NCBI GenBank assembly: GCA_902555065.1
Contig: CACDQQ010000001.1
Location: 163,474-227,473, forward strand
Direction: 5' to 3'
Source of the DNA: an uncultured Pelagibacteraceae bacterium
GTDB lineage: Bacteria; Pseudomonadota; Alphaproteobacteria; Pelagibacterales; Pelagibacteraceae
Length of the DNA stretch: 64,000 bases
Positions 32,316 through 42,285 of the stretch are shown here, in pieces. The notes beneath the pieces are model-generated. The model had not been told where the DNA came from. It searched no databases and saw only the letters and a program-made list of their open reading frames with translations. The translations under genes were made by a program, and so were the position numbers. Positions within the stretch are counted from its first letter, which is position 1. Every line of letters starts with the position of its first letter.

Positions 32316-34271
32316 TTGAAAAATATAGAAAAAAATTTATCAAATGCTATTCGTTTTTTATCAATGGATGCGGTTCAAAACGCTAATTCTGGTCACCCAG
32401 GTATGCCAATGGGTATGGCTGACGTTGCAACAATTTTATTTAAGTATTTTCTAAAATTTAATCCAAAAAATCCAAACTGGCTTAATAGAGATAGATTTAT
32501 TTTGTCAGCTGGACATGGATCAATGTTGCTTTACTCGCTATTGTACTTAACAGGATATAAAAGTGTATCACTTAACGACATCAAGAAATTTAGACAACTA
32601 AATTCAATTTGTGCTGGACACCCAGAGTATCACCCAAACTCAGGTATTGAAACAACAACTGGTCCTTTAGGTCAAGGAATTGCAAATTCTGTGGGTTTTG
32701 CAATTGCAGAAGAAATTTTAAAGAAAAAATTAGGAAGTAATTTAATAAATCACAAAACCTATGTCTTGGCTGGTGATGGGTGCCTTATGGAAGGAATAAG
32801 TCATGAAGCAATGAGTCTAGCCGGTCACCTCAAACTTAAAAATCTTATAATGCTTTTTGATAATAATTCTATTTCAATAGATGGTCCTACTAGTTTAGCA
32901 GTTTCAGATAACTATAAAAACAGATTTAAAAGCTATGGATGGAATTATATTTTAATCAATGGGCATAATTACAGAGAAATTTATAATGCGTTAAAAAAAG
33001 CGCAAATATCAAAAAAACCAACTGTAATTTCTTGTAAAACCAAAATAGGATTTGGATCTCCAAATAAAAGTGGAAAGGCCTCTTCTCATGGAAGTCCTCT
33101 TGGAATAGATGAAATTAAGTTAGTTAGAAAAAAATTAGATTGGGATTATAAACCATTTAAAATACCTCAAAAAATTTTAATTGATTGGAGGAAAATTGGA
33201 GAAAAAGGTATTAAAAAAGAAAAGATATGGAATAAAACTTTTAGTAAACACAAACTAAAATTTAAAAATATTATAAAAAATAAATTCTCAAGTTCAATTA
33301 TAAAACAAAAAAAAGATGCGATAAAAAATTTTAAGACTATAGCTACAAGAAAATCCTCAGAAGAGTTCTTATCAGCTATATTAAAAGAGAGAAATACTTT
33401 AATTGGTGGCTCTGCTGATTTAGCAGGATCAAACAATACAAAAACTAAGTTACATAAAATTATTAATTCAAGTAACTTTGATGGTAATTATATTCACTAT
33501 GGTGTTAGGGAACACGCTATGAGTGGAATAATGAATGGATTAGCTCTACATAGTAATTTTATTCCTTATGGAGGTACTTTTTTAATATTTTCAGACTATT
33601 GCAAACCTTCAATAAGACTGTCTGCTATAATGAAAAAGAAGGTAATTTATATAATGACACATGACTCCATAGGACTAGGAGAAGATGGTCCTACGCATCA
33701 ACCAGTAGAGCAACTTGCTGCTTTAAGATCTATTCCAAACTTAAATGTTTTAAGGCCGGCAGATCAAACTGAAACAATTGAATGTTGGGATATTGCTTTA
33801 AATAGCAACAAAACACCTAGCATATTAGCCTTAACCAGACAAAACTTAAAACCTATAAGAAATAGATTTAGCAAAAAAAATCAATGCTCTATGGGAGCTT
33901 ACGAAGTTATAAGGACTGGAAAAAATATAAATTTAACTATTTTGGCCTCAGGATCAGAGGTTAATCTCGCAATTGAGACTAGTCATAAATTGGCCAAACA
34001 AAAAATTTATTCAAAAGTAATATCAATGCCTTGCCAAGAAATTTTTGACAAACAAAACAAGAGCTATAAAGATAAAATCTTAAAAGAAAGCAAAAACACT
34101 TTTTCAATTGAGGCAGGATCAAAAATGCCTTGGGAAAAATATATTGAAAAAGGCTTGTCTTTTTCAATAGAAGACTTTGGAAAAAGCGCTCCTTATAAAA
34201 AAGTTTATGATCATTTTGGTTTAAGTAGTGAAAAAATTAGTAAAGAAATTAAATTTTATTTAAAAAAATGA
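32316..34271 (+). CDS. tkt: Transketolase
   Basis: NSGHPGMPMGMADVATILF, TGPLGQGIANSVGFAIAE and GGSADLAGSN; TTG start. Confidence 0.96.
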   Translation: MKNIEKNLSNAIRFLSMDAVQNANSGHPGMPMGMADVATILFKYFLKFNPKNPNWLNRDRFILSAGHGSMLLYSLLYLTGYKSVSLNDIKKFRQLNSICAGHPEYHPNSGIETTTGPLGQGIANSVGFAIAEEILKKKLGSNLINHKTYVLAGDGCLMEGISHEAMSLAGHLKLKNLIMLFDNNSISIDGPTSLAVSDNYKNRFKSYGWNYILINGHNYREIYNALKKAQISKKPTVISCKTKIGFGSPNKSGKASSHGSPLGIDEIKLVRKKLDWDYKPFKIPQKILIDWRKIGEKGIKKEKIWNKTFSKHKLKFKNIIKNKFSSSIIKQKKDAIKNFKTIATRKSSEEFLSAILKERNTLIGGSADLAGSNNTKTKLHKIINSSNFDGNYIHYGVREHAMSGIMNGLALHSNFIPYGGTFLIFSDYCKPSIRLSAIMKKKVIYIMTHDSIGLGEDGPTHQPVEQLAALRSIPNLNVLRPADQTETIECWDIALNSNKTPSILALTRQNLKPIRNRFSKKNQCSMGAYEVIRTGKNINLTILASGSEVNLAIETSHKLAKQKIYSKVISMPCQEIFDKQNKSYKDKILKESKNTFSIEAGSKMPWEKYIEKGLSFSIEDFGKSAPYKKVYDHFGLSSEKISKEIKFYLKK

Positions 34272-35275
34272 CGATAAAAGTTGGCATTAATGGTATGGGA
34301 AGAATTGGCAGAATGATTGTGAGGTCAATTTATGAAAATTACAAAGGTAAAATAATTATCAAACATATTAATAATAGATCGAGCTCTGAAATTTGTGCAA
34401 ATTTATTAAAATATGATTCAATTCATGGTAATTTTAGTTCTCTAGTAAAATCTGGAGGAAATTACATAAAAATAAATAAAGAAAAAATATCTTACACACA
34501 ACATTCTATGATTAATGACATAAATTGGAAAAAATATAGTGTTGATTATGTTTTTGAGTGTACAGGTAATTTTAATTCTAAAGATCAATTAATGCCACAT
34601 ATAAAAAATGGGGTAAAAAAAGTTATTGTATCAGCCCCATGTAAAATGGCAGATAAAACTATAGTTTTTGGCATAAATCATAACAAGATCAAAAAGAATG
34701 ATAGAATTATTTCAGCAGCTTCTTGCACAACAAATTGTTTAGCTCCCGTTGCAGACGTAATTAATAAAAATTTTATAATTCTTAATGGTTTTATGACAAC
34801 CATACATGCTTTTACAAGTGATCAAAGAATATTAGATAATTCTCATAAAGACCCAAGAAGAGCGAGATCGGCAAGTCAATCAATTGTGCCCACATCTACT
34901 GGAGCATCAAAAGCTATTGGTGAGATTATACCCTCATTGAAAGGTAAGCTAGAGGGAGTAGCAATGAGAGTGCCAACACCAAATGTTTCATTAATAGAAT
35001 TTATATTTAATGTAAAAAAAAATATTACCGTAAAAAAACTAAATAACTCTTTATTTTCAGCTTCTAAAACAAAGCTTAAAAATATTCTAAATGTTACAGA
35101 TGAGAAGCTAGTCTCAGTTGATTTTAATCATAATAGTGCATCTGCTATTATAGACTCCTCACTTACTAATGTAGTTGGTAATAAAATGGGTAAAATTTCA
35201 GCTTGGTATGATAATGAATGGGGTTTCTCCAATAGAATGTGTGATATTGCTGAGTATGTAAGCAAGATCAAATAA
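34268..35275 (+). CDS. gap: Glyceraldehyde-3-phosphate dehydrogenase
   Basis: VGINGMGRIGRMIVRS and SAASCTTNCLAPVADVI. Confidence 0.96.
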   Translation: MTIKVGINGMGRIGRMIVRSIYENYKGKIIIKHINNRSSSEICANLLKYDSIHGNFSSLVKSGGNYIKINKEKISYTQHSMINDINWKKYSVDYVFECTGNFNSKDQLMPHIKNGVKKVIVSAPCKMADKTIVFGINHNKIKKNDRIISAASCTTNCLAPVADVINKNFIILNGFMTTIHAFTSDQRILDNSHKDPRRARSASQSIVPTSTGASKAIGEIIPSLKGKLEGVAMRVPTPNVSLIEFIFNVKKNITVKKLNNSLFSASKTKLKNILNVTDEKLVSVDFNHNSASAIIDSSLTNVVGNKMGKISAWYDNEWGFSNRMCDIAEYVSKIK

Positions 35276-36447
35276 TGAAATCCATTGAAAATATAGAAAA
35301 TATTGAAAATAAAAGAGTAATTCTTAGACTTGATTTAAATGTTCCAATAAAAAATGGAAAAATAACAGACCCTAACCGAATTGATAAGGTTATGCCTACA
35401 CTAGAATTTCTATTAAAAAAAAAAGCAAAGATTATAATAATTTCTCACGTTGGAAGGCCAAAAGGTAAAATAGTTAAGGAGCTTTCTCTAGAATTAGTAT
35501 CATTGTATATTAAAAGTAAAATTAAAAAAGAAGTATTATTACTTAAAGAAAACATTTTTAATTTAAATAAAGAAAACATTTTTAAGAATTCAAATGATGA
35601 GTTGGTATTACTTGAAAACATTAGATTTTATGCCGAAGAAGAAGCCAACGATGATAAATTTTCAAAGAAATTAGCAAGCTTAGGTGAAATATATGTTAAT
35701 GATGCATTTTCGTGTTCACACAGAGATCATGCTTCTGTATCAAAAATAACAAAATATATTCCATCGTACAGTGGAATTCAAATTAATGCAGAAGTAAATG
35801 CTCTCAACAAGATAACTTCTGAAATAAAAAAGCCTATAACATGTATAATTGGTGGATCTAAAATATCTTCGAAAATAAATATAATAAAAAATTTAATACC
35901 AAAATTTAATAGTATTATAATAGTTGGCGCTATGGCGAATAATATACTGAAATTCAAAGGTTTAAAAATTGGTAACTCTGTATATGAAAAAAATATTGAT
36001 AACATAATTCAAGAAATTTTCACCTATGCTGAAAAAAATAAATGCAAAATATATTTTCCTAAAGATGTTAAAATTGGAAAAAAATTGAACGATAAATCTT
36101 TTGAAAAAGATTTTAAAGATATTGAAGATGATGATATGATACTTGATGTAGGATCAAAAACATTAGTTGAAATAAAAAAAATTATTGACGATTCCTCGAC
36201 AATATTATGGAATGGACCATTAGGTTACTTTGAAAATGAGAATTTTTCATTAGGAAGCTCAGAAGTTGCAAAATATATAGCAAATAGAGGGAACAAAATA
36301 TTTTCAGTTGTTGGTGGAGGCGATACGGTTGCGGTAATTAATTCACTAAATATGAAGGATAAATTTAATTTTGTTTCAACTGCAGGTGGAGCATTTTTAG
36401 AATATCTTGAAGGCAAAGTTCTCCCTGGTATAAAAGCATTAAATTAA
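35275..36447 (+). CDS. pgk: Phosphoglycerate kinase
   Basis: RVILRLDLNVPIKNGKI, ISHVGRPKG and NGPLGYFE. Confidence 0.96.
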   Translation: MKSIENIENIENKRVILRLDLNVPIKNGKITDPNRIDKVMPTLEFLLKKKAKIIIISHVGRPKGKIVKELSLELVSLYIKSKIKKEVLLLKENIFNLNKENIFKNSNDELVLLENIRFYAEEEANDDKFSKKLASLGEIYVNDAFSCSHRDHASVSKITKYIPSYSGIQINAEVNALNKITSEIKKPITCIIGGSKISSKINIIKNLIPKFNSIIIVGAMANNILKFKGLKIGNSVYEKNIDNIIQEIFTYAEKNKCKIYFPKDVKIGKKLNDKSFEKDFKDIEDDDMILDVGSKTLVEIKKIIDDSSTILWNGPLGYFENENFSLGSSEVAKYIANRGNKIFSVVGGGDTVAVINSLNMKDKFNFVSTAGGAFLEYLEGKVLPGIKALN

Positions 36448-37461
36448 ATGTCTGAATTAAACAAAATAGCTCTTCAAATATTGTCAAATGGCAAAGGTAT
36501 ACTTGCAGCCGATGAAAGTACAGCCACAATGACAAAAAGATTAGACTCAGTAAAAGTACACTCTGACGAAAATAATAGACTCCTCTTTAGACAAACTCTT
36601 TTTTCATCTTCATCAATGAGTAAATGTATAGGTGGAGTAATACTATATGATGAAACAATAAGGCAAAGAACAACTAATGAAAAATCTATACCTGAACTAA
36701 TAAAATTAAGTGGTTCGTTAGTAGGGATTAAAGTTGATACAGGAGCCAAAATATTGGCAGGATCTAAAGAAGAAAAAATTACAGAAGGTTTAGATGGTTT
36801 AAGAGAAAGGCTTAATGATTATTATGAACTGGGAGCAAGATTTACAAAATGGAGGGGTGTTTACTTAATTTCTGATAAATATCCTAGCAAACTATCTATT
36901 TCAGCAAATGCTCACGCATTGGCTAGATACGCTGCTTTAGTTCAAGAAGCAGGAATGGTTCCAATAATTGAACCAGAAGTTTTAATGGATGGCGATCATT
37001 CTGCTAAAGATTGTTTGATGAAAACATCTGAAGTAATAAATAAATGTTTTGAAGAATTAGATTTAAATAATGTTGATTTAAAGGGAACAATATTAAAACC
37101 AAACATGATTTTACCTGGAAAAAATTCTGGTGAAAAAATTTCCAGTGAAGAAATAGCAGAACTAACTATAGATTGTTTAAAGAATAATGTGCCATCATCA
37201 GTCCCTGGTATAGCTTTTCTATCTGGGGGTCAAACGGAAAAAGAAGCTACAGCAAACTTAAATCAAATAAATATAAAAAATAATACGAATTTTATAATGA
37301 CTTATTCTTATGGAAGAGCTCTTCAACAAAGTGCACTGAAATTTTGGTCTAAAGATATAAAAAACATTATCGGTACTCAGAAAATATTCGATCATAGAGC
37401 AAACATGTGCACTCTAGCAGCACAAGGGAAATGGTCAGAAAATCTTGAAAATTCGCAATAA
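36448..37461 (+). CDS. Class I fructose-bisphosphate aldolase
   Basis: GKGILAADESTATMTKRL and IEPEVLMDGDHS. Confidence 0.93.
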   Translation: MSELNKIALQILSNGKGILAADESTATMTKRLDSVKVHSDENNRLLFRQTLFSSSSMSKCIGGVILYDETIRQRTTNEKSIPELIKLSGSLVGIKVDTGAKILAGSKEEKITEGLDGLRERLNDYYELGARFTKWRGVYLISDKYPSKLSISANAHALARYAALVQEAGMVPIIEPEVLMDGDHSAKDCLMKTSEVINKCFEELDLNNVDLKGTILKPNMILPGKNSGEKISSEEIAELTIDCLKNNVPSSVPGIAFLSGGQTEKEATANLNQINIKNNTNFIMTYSYGRALQQSALKFWSKDIKNIIGTQKIFDHRANMCTLAAQGKWSENLENSQ

Positions 37462-38062
37462 AAAATTTATTTATTTAATATCACCTAATAAAATAATAAA
37501 TAATTTATTTTACAATAACCTAGATTTAGTCTTGAAATCAAAAAAAGTAATGTTTTTTCAATTAAGACTTAAAAAAGGAAACATTAAAAAAAAAGCTCTA
37601 ATTGCAAAAAAAATTTTAAAAATTTGCAAAAAAAATAATGTAAAATTAATTATTAATGATAATCCTTATCTAGCAACAAAAGTGAACGCTGATGGTTGTC
37701 ATTTAGGACAAAATGATATGGATATTATTAAGGCAAAAAAAATTTTAAAAAATAAAATCATTGGAGTTACATGTCATAATTCAATTAAATTGGCCAAATA
37801 TGCTTCATCGAAGGGTGCAAATTATATTGCAATAGGAGCATTCTATAAAACTAGAACCAAGAAAGTAATACATAAAGCAGATATAAAAACTTTAAATAAA
37901 ATTAAAAAGTCAGTTAAAATACCTGTTGTAGCTATTGGTGGAATCAATCATAAAAATTATAAAAAACTATTATTGAATAAAGCAGATTTTTTAGCTATCT
38001 CAAGCTACATTTGGAAAAATAAAAAATTTAAACCACACCAAGCAATAAAGAATTTAACATGA
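37445..38062 (+). CDS. thiE: Thiamine-phosphate synthase family
   Basis: FFQLRLKKG, LIINDNPYLATKVNADGCHLGQNDM and PVVAIGGI. Confidence 0.85.
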   Translation: MKIRNKKFIYLISPNKIINNLFYNNLDLVLKSKKVMFFQLRLKKGNIKKKALIAKKILKICKKNNVKLIINDNPYLATKVNADGCHLGQNDMDIIKAKKILKNKIIGVTCHNSIKLAKYASSKGANYIAIGAFYKTRTKKVIHKADIKTLNKIKKSVKIPVVAIGGINHKNYKKLLLNKADFLAISSYIWKNKKFKPHQAIKNLT

Positions 38063-38619
38063 AAATAAATGCAACAGAGATAAGGGTAGGTATGATTTTG
38101 GAGTATAAAGATGATCTGTGGGAGATATTAAAAACAAATCATGTTAAGCCTGGAAAAGGTGGTGCATTTGCACAAGTAGAAATGAAAAGTTTACTTAAAA
38201 ACACAAAACTTAATGAAAGATTTAGATCAAGCGAAACTGTCGAAAAAGCTTCAATAGAAGAAATAAAATATAATTTCTTGTATAGTGATGAAAACGATTT
38301 TTATTTTATGAACCCCAATTCGTTTGAACAAATTAATTTAAGTAAAAATGTTGTGGGTGACAAAGGTAAAATGCTTAGTGAAAATCTAGAAGTAACAATT
38401 AATTTTCACAATGAAAATCCTTTGAGTATTTTACTTCCAAATCAACTAACTTGTGTAATAGAAACAACAGATGTTGCATTAAAAGGTCAAACAGTTTCAT
38501 CTTCATATAAACCAGCGATACTTAAAAATGGATTAAGTATTCAAGTTCCACCTTTTATAGAAAGTGGAGATACTATAATTGTTGATACTAGATCAATGGA
38601 ATATGTAAAAAAAATATAA
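38059..38619 (+). CDS. efp: Elongation factor P
   Basis: VKPGKGGAFAQVEMKSLL; full-length. Confidence 0.96.
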   Translation: MKINATEIRVGMILEYKDDLWEILKTNHVKPGKGGAFAQVEMKSLLKNTKLNERFRSSETVEKASIEEIKYNFLYSDENDFYFMNPNSFEQINLSKNVVGDKGKMLSENLEVTINFHNENPLSILLPNQLTCVIETTDVALKGQTVSSSYKPAILKNGLSIQVPPFIESGDTIIVDTRSMEYVKKI

Positions 38620-38620
38620 A

Positions 38621-39367
38621 ATGAATTCGATATCTGCAAATTTAAATTTAATGATCAAAGCATGTGAGAAAGCATCAAAAGTAATTGTTCGTGATTTTGG
38701 AGAATTAGAAAACTTACAAGTTTCTAGAAAGGGACCAAAAGATTTTGTAACAAAAACTGATAAAAGAGTCGAAAAAATACTTATAGATGAGCTGTCAAAA
38801 ACAAAAAAAAATTACTCATTTATTACTGAAGAAACAGGAAAAATTTTAAATCAAAATAAAGATATATTTTGGGTTATTGATCCAATAGATGGTACAACAA
38901 ATTTTTTGCATGGGGTGCCTCACTTTGCAATATCAGTAGCTTTACAACAAGATGATGAAATATTAATAGGTTTAATCTTTGATCCAATAAAAAATGAAAT
39001 TTTTTACGCAGAAAAAAATAACGGATCTTATATCAATAATACCAGGATAAGAGTTTCTAAGAAAAATAACCTTGAAGAATGTTTATTTGCAACAGATAAT
39101 TTTGGTATATCTTCAGTTTATCCGATTTTAAATTTAAGAAATACTGGATGTGCAGCTTTAGATTTAGCATACGTTGGATGTGGGAGATTCGATGGATATT
39201 TTCACAACAATATAAATTTATGGGATATTGCTGCAGGTAAAATTATAATTGAGGAAGCGGGAGGAAAAGTTAACGATATAAATAATTTTAATTTAAACAA
39301 AATAAACATTAGAGCTGGAAATCCGAATATTTATGAAAAAATGCTAAAAAAATTAAATAACTTTTAA
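38621..39367 (+). CDS. suhB: Inositol monophosphatase family protein (SuhB-like)
   Basis: [29 protein letters not shown] and LWDIAAG. Confidence 0.92.
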   Translation: MNSISANLNLMIKACEKASKVIVRDFGELENLQVSRKGPKDFVTKTDKRVEKILIDELSKTKKNYSFITEETGKILNQNKDIFWVIDPIDGTTNFLHGVPHFAISVALQQDDEILIGLIFDPIKNEIFYAEKNNGSYINNTRIRVSKKNNLEECLFATDNFGISSVYPILNLRNTGCAALDLAYVGCGRFDGYFHNNINLWDIAAGKIIIEEAGGKVNDINNFNLNKINIRAGNPNIYEKMLKKLNNF

Positions 39368-39402
39368 TTGTTTTTAAAACAAATTTTGCTATAAGGCTGC
39401 CC

Positions 39403-39630
39403 ATGAAAAAAAATATTCATCCAAAATATCATAAAATTATTGTTGAAATGACTGATGGAAGTCGGTTTGAGACGAAGTCAACTTGGGGTTCTGAAGATGA
39501 TGTTTTGAAATTGGAAATTGATCCAAAATCGCACTCTGCCTGGACTGGTGGGAAACAAAAAATTTTAGATAAAGGTCGAATAAGTAAATTTAATAAAAAA
39601 TTTCAGAATTTCAGATCTGAGAAAAGCTAA
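39403..39630 (+). CDS. rpmE: 50S ribosomal protein L31
   Basis: [28 protein letters not shown] ... [10 protein letters not shown]. Confidence 0.93.
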   Translation: MKKNIHPKYHKIIVEMTDGSRFETKSTWGSEDDVLKLEIDPKSHSAWTGGKQKILDKGRISKFNKKFQNFRSEKS

Positions 39631-40200
39631 ATGACAAAAGCTCCATTAATGCCAATGGCAACAGCAGTATGGCTAGTTGAAAATACTTCTTTATCATTTA
39701 AGCAAATAGCAGAATTTTGTAAACTTCATGAAGTTGAGATACAAGGTATAGCTGATGGCGAAGTTGCAAAAGGAATAGTTGGTTATAATCCTATAATATC
39801 TGGCCAATTAACAAAAGAGGAAATTTCGTTATCTTCGCAAGATGAAAATAGACCACTAAATATTACAAATGTTGAGGTAGAAATTAAAAATAATGAGAAT
39901 AAAACAAAAAGATACATTCCTTTATCAAAAAGACAAGACAAACCTGACTCTGCATTATGGCTTGTAAAAAATCACCAAATTCTTAAAGACTCCCAAGTGG
40001 CAAAGCTTGTTGGAATTACAAAAAATTCAGTAACTTCAATAAGAAATAAAAGTTATTGGAATTATAATAACCTGAATGCTAAAGATCCTGTTGCAATGGG
40101 CATGTTTACTCAAAAAGATTTAGTTAATGCTATTGAAAAAGCTGAGAGAAGAATTTTAAAAGAAAAAAAAGACAAAGAAAAAAATCAAAATAAACAATAA
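39631..40200 (+). CDS. DUF1013 family protein (TrcR-like cell-cycle regulator)
   Basis: MTKAPLMPMATAVWLVENTSLSFKQIAEFC and DSALWLVKNHQILKDSQVAKLVGTTK-like segment. Confidence 0.8.
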   Translation: MTKAPLMPMATAVWLVENTSLSFKQIAEFCKLHEVEIQGIADGEVAKGIVGYNPIISGQLTKEEISLSSQDENRPLNITNVEVEIKNNENKTKRYIPLSKRQDKPDSALWLVKNHQILKDSQVAKLVGITKNSVTSIRNKSYWNYNNLNAKDPVAMGMFTQKDLVNAIEKAERRILKEKKDKEKNQNKQ

Positions 40201-40257
40201 AAGTATCGTTTAATATTATAGACAAATATTATTTAAAATGTTAACAAACGGCACTTT

Positions 40258-40464
40258 TTGGAGGTTGTTATTAAAATAGAAGTTAAAGACAATAATGTGG
40301 AGCAAGCGCTGAGGGTTTTGAAAAGAAAACTTCAGAGAGATGGTTTTTTTAAAATTATTAAATTAAAAAATAATTATGAAAAACCATCAGAGAAGAAAAA
40401 AAGAATACTTCAAGAAAACATAAAAAGAGTAAAAAAACTTAACAAACTCAAAAATAGAATTTAA
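40258..40464 (+). CDS. rpsU: 30S ribosomal protein S21
   Basis: NVEQALRVLKRKLQRDGFFKIIKLKNNYEKPSEKKKR; TTG start in the ORF track. Confidence 0.92.
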   Translation: MEVVIKIEVKDNNVEQALRVLKRKLQRDGFFKIIKLKNNYEKPSEKKKRILQENIKRVKKLNKLKNRI

Positions 40465-40468
40465 TAAT

Positions 40469-40545
40469 CGCGGGGTGGAGCAGCCTGGTAGCTCGCAAGG
40501 CTCATAACCTTGAGGTCGGCGGTTCAAATCCGTCCCCCGCAACCA
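40469..40545 (+). tRNA. Initiator tRNA-fMet (CAT), CCA encoded
   Basis: CGCGGGGTGGAGCAGCCTGGTAGCTCGCAAGGCTCATAACCTTGAGGTCGGCGGTTCAAATCCGTCCCCCGCAACCA; C1-A72 mismatch typical of initiator tRNA. Confidence 0.97.
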
Positions 40546-40585
40546 ATTTGCTTTATTTATTAAGAATTTAATTTGATTTTATTTC

Positions 40586-41980
40586 TTATAGGCTTTTAAC
40601 AATTTCTTCTGTCATTTTTTTAGCATCTGCAAATAACATTAGAGTATTATCTCTATAAAATAAATCATTATCAATACCAGCGTAACCCGGTGAGAGGCTT
40701 CTTTTAACAAATAGAACAGACTTGCTTTTTTCAACATCTAATACAGGCATTCCATAAATTGGACTCTGTGGATCTGATTTCGCTATTGGGTTTGTAACGT
40801 CATTAGCACCAATAACGTATGCAACGTCACAATTTGCAAAATCATTATTAATTTCATCCAGTTCGAATACTTCATCATACGGAACATTGGCTTCGGCCAA
40901 TAATACATTCATATGTCCAGGCATTCTTCCGGCAACCGGGTGAATAGCATATGATACCTTTACTCCATTTTTTTTTAAAGCATCGACCATTTCTCTCAAT
41001 GCATGTTGGGCCTGTGCAACTGCCATCCCATAACCAGGAACTATAATTACCGATGATGCATTTTTCATCAAAAAAGCAGCGTCATCAGCATTGCCACTTT
41101 TGACAGGTTTTTGTTCATTACCTTTTGAATCTAACGTTTGTTCAGTTGCTCCCCATCCTCCAAGTATAACATTGAAAAAAGATCTATTCATACCCTTACA
41201 CATTATATATGAGAGTATAGCTCCTGATGAACCTACTAAAGCACCAGTGATTATTAGTGCTGTATTTTCAAGTGTAAATCCTATTCCTGCTGCTGCCCAA
41301 CCTGAGTAAGAATTTAACATAGATATAACAACTGGCATATCGGCACCTCCGATAGGAATTATTAATAAAATTCCAACCAAAAAAGAAATGATAACTAGTG
41401 TCCAAAAAATATTTGATGACTGAGATGAACATAAATAATAAATTAAAAATAATATTGATAATCCAAGTAATAAATTAATTATATGTTGACCCTTAAAAGT
41501 AATGGGTGAACCAGACATAATCCCTCTAAGTTTTAAAAATGCAATTATTGATCCTGAGAATGTTATTGCTCCTATTGCTGCCCCAAGAGACATTTCAATT
41601 AAACTTGCAAGTTTAATATTTCCTGCAGATCCTAAATTAAAAGCATCTGGTTTTAAAAATGCTGATATTGCGACAAAAACAGCAGCTAGTCCGACAAGAC
41701 TGTGAAATCCAGCAACCAATTCCGGCATTGCTGTCATTGGAATTCTAAATGCGATTATTGCACCAATTGAACCTCCAATTAGTAGGAAAATTAAAACATA
41801 AATGAACCCTTTATCAAAATTCCCAACAGTCAAAAATGTAACTATTATTGAAATTAACATTCCTGCAATACCAAAATAATTTCCTTGTCTCGAAGTCTCT
41901 GGAGAAGATAAACCTCTTAAAGCTAAAATAAATAATATTCCAGAAATTAAATAAAATAGAGCTGATAAATTTGCGGACAT
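40586..41980 (-). CDS. pntB: NAD(P) transhydrogenase subunit beta
   Basis: VIIVPGYGMAVAQAQHALREM and IHPVAGRMPGHMNVLLAEANVPYDEVFELDEIN. Confidence 0.96.
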   Translation of the reverse strand: MSANLSALFYLISGILFILALRGLSSPETSRQGNYFGIAGMLISIIVTFLTVGNFDKGFIYVLIFLLIGGSIGAIIAFRIPMTAMPELVAGFHSLVGLAAVFVAISAFLKPDAFNLGSAGNIKLASLIEMSLGAAIGAITFSGSIIAFLKLRGIMSGSPITFKGQHIINLLLGLSILFLIYYLCSSQSSNIFWTLVIISFLVGILLIIPIGGADMPVVISMLNSYSGWAAAGIGFTLENTALIITGALVGSSGAILSYIMCKGMNRSFFNVILGGWGATEQTLDSKGNEQKPVKSGNADDAAFLMKNASSVIIVPGYGMAVAQAQHALREMVDALKKNGVKVSYAIHPVAGRMPGHMNVLLAEANVPYDEVFELDEINNDFANCDVAYVIGANDVTNPIAKSDPQSPIYGMPVLDVEKSKSVLFVKRSLSPGYAGIDNDLFYRDNTLMLFADAKKMTEEIVKSL

Positions 41981-41982
41981 AA

Positions 41983-42285
41983 TTACTTTTTCTTCTTTTT
42001 GTACATTTGAAGCATTCTTTGAGTAACAAGAAATCCTCCAAAAATATTTACTGCAGCTAAAATAATAGCTAGAAATCCAAATATATTTGATGTTTCGAAC
42101 AAATTATCTGATGTGCCTGCTAAAGCGGCAATAATTGCCCCAACTATTATAACTGATGAAATTGCATTTGTTACTGACATTAAAGGGGTATGTAAACTTG
42201 GTGTTACACTCCATACCACATAATATCCAACAAATATCGAAAGTATAAAAATACTTAATCTAAAAATAAAAGGGTCAATTTCCAT
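41983..42285 (-). CDS. NAD(P) transhydrogenase subunit alpha, membrane part
   Basis: GYYVVWSVTPSLHTPLMSVTNAISSVIIVGA. Confidence 0.95.
   Translation of the reverse strand: MEIDPFIFRLSIFILSIFVGYYVVWSVTPSLHTPLMSVTNAISSVIIVGAIIAALAGTSDNLFETSNIFGFLAIILAAVNIFGGFLVTQRMLQMYKKKKK

Noticed and set aside
41814-42041. 75-aa minus-strand ORF overlapping pntB and pntA part 2
   Set aside because: Out-of-frame overlap with both conserved transhydrogenase genes.
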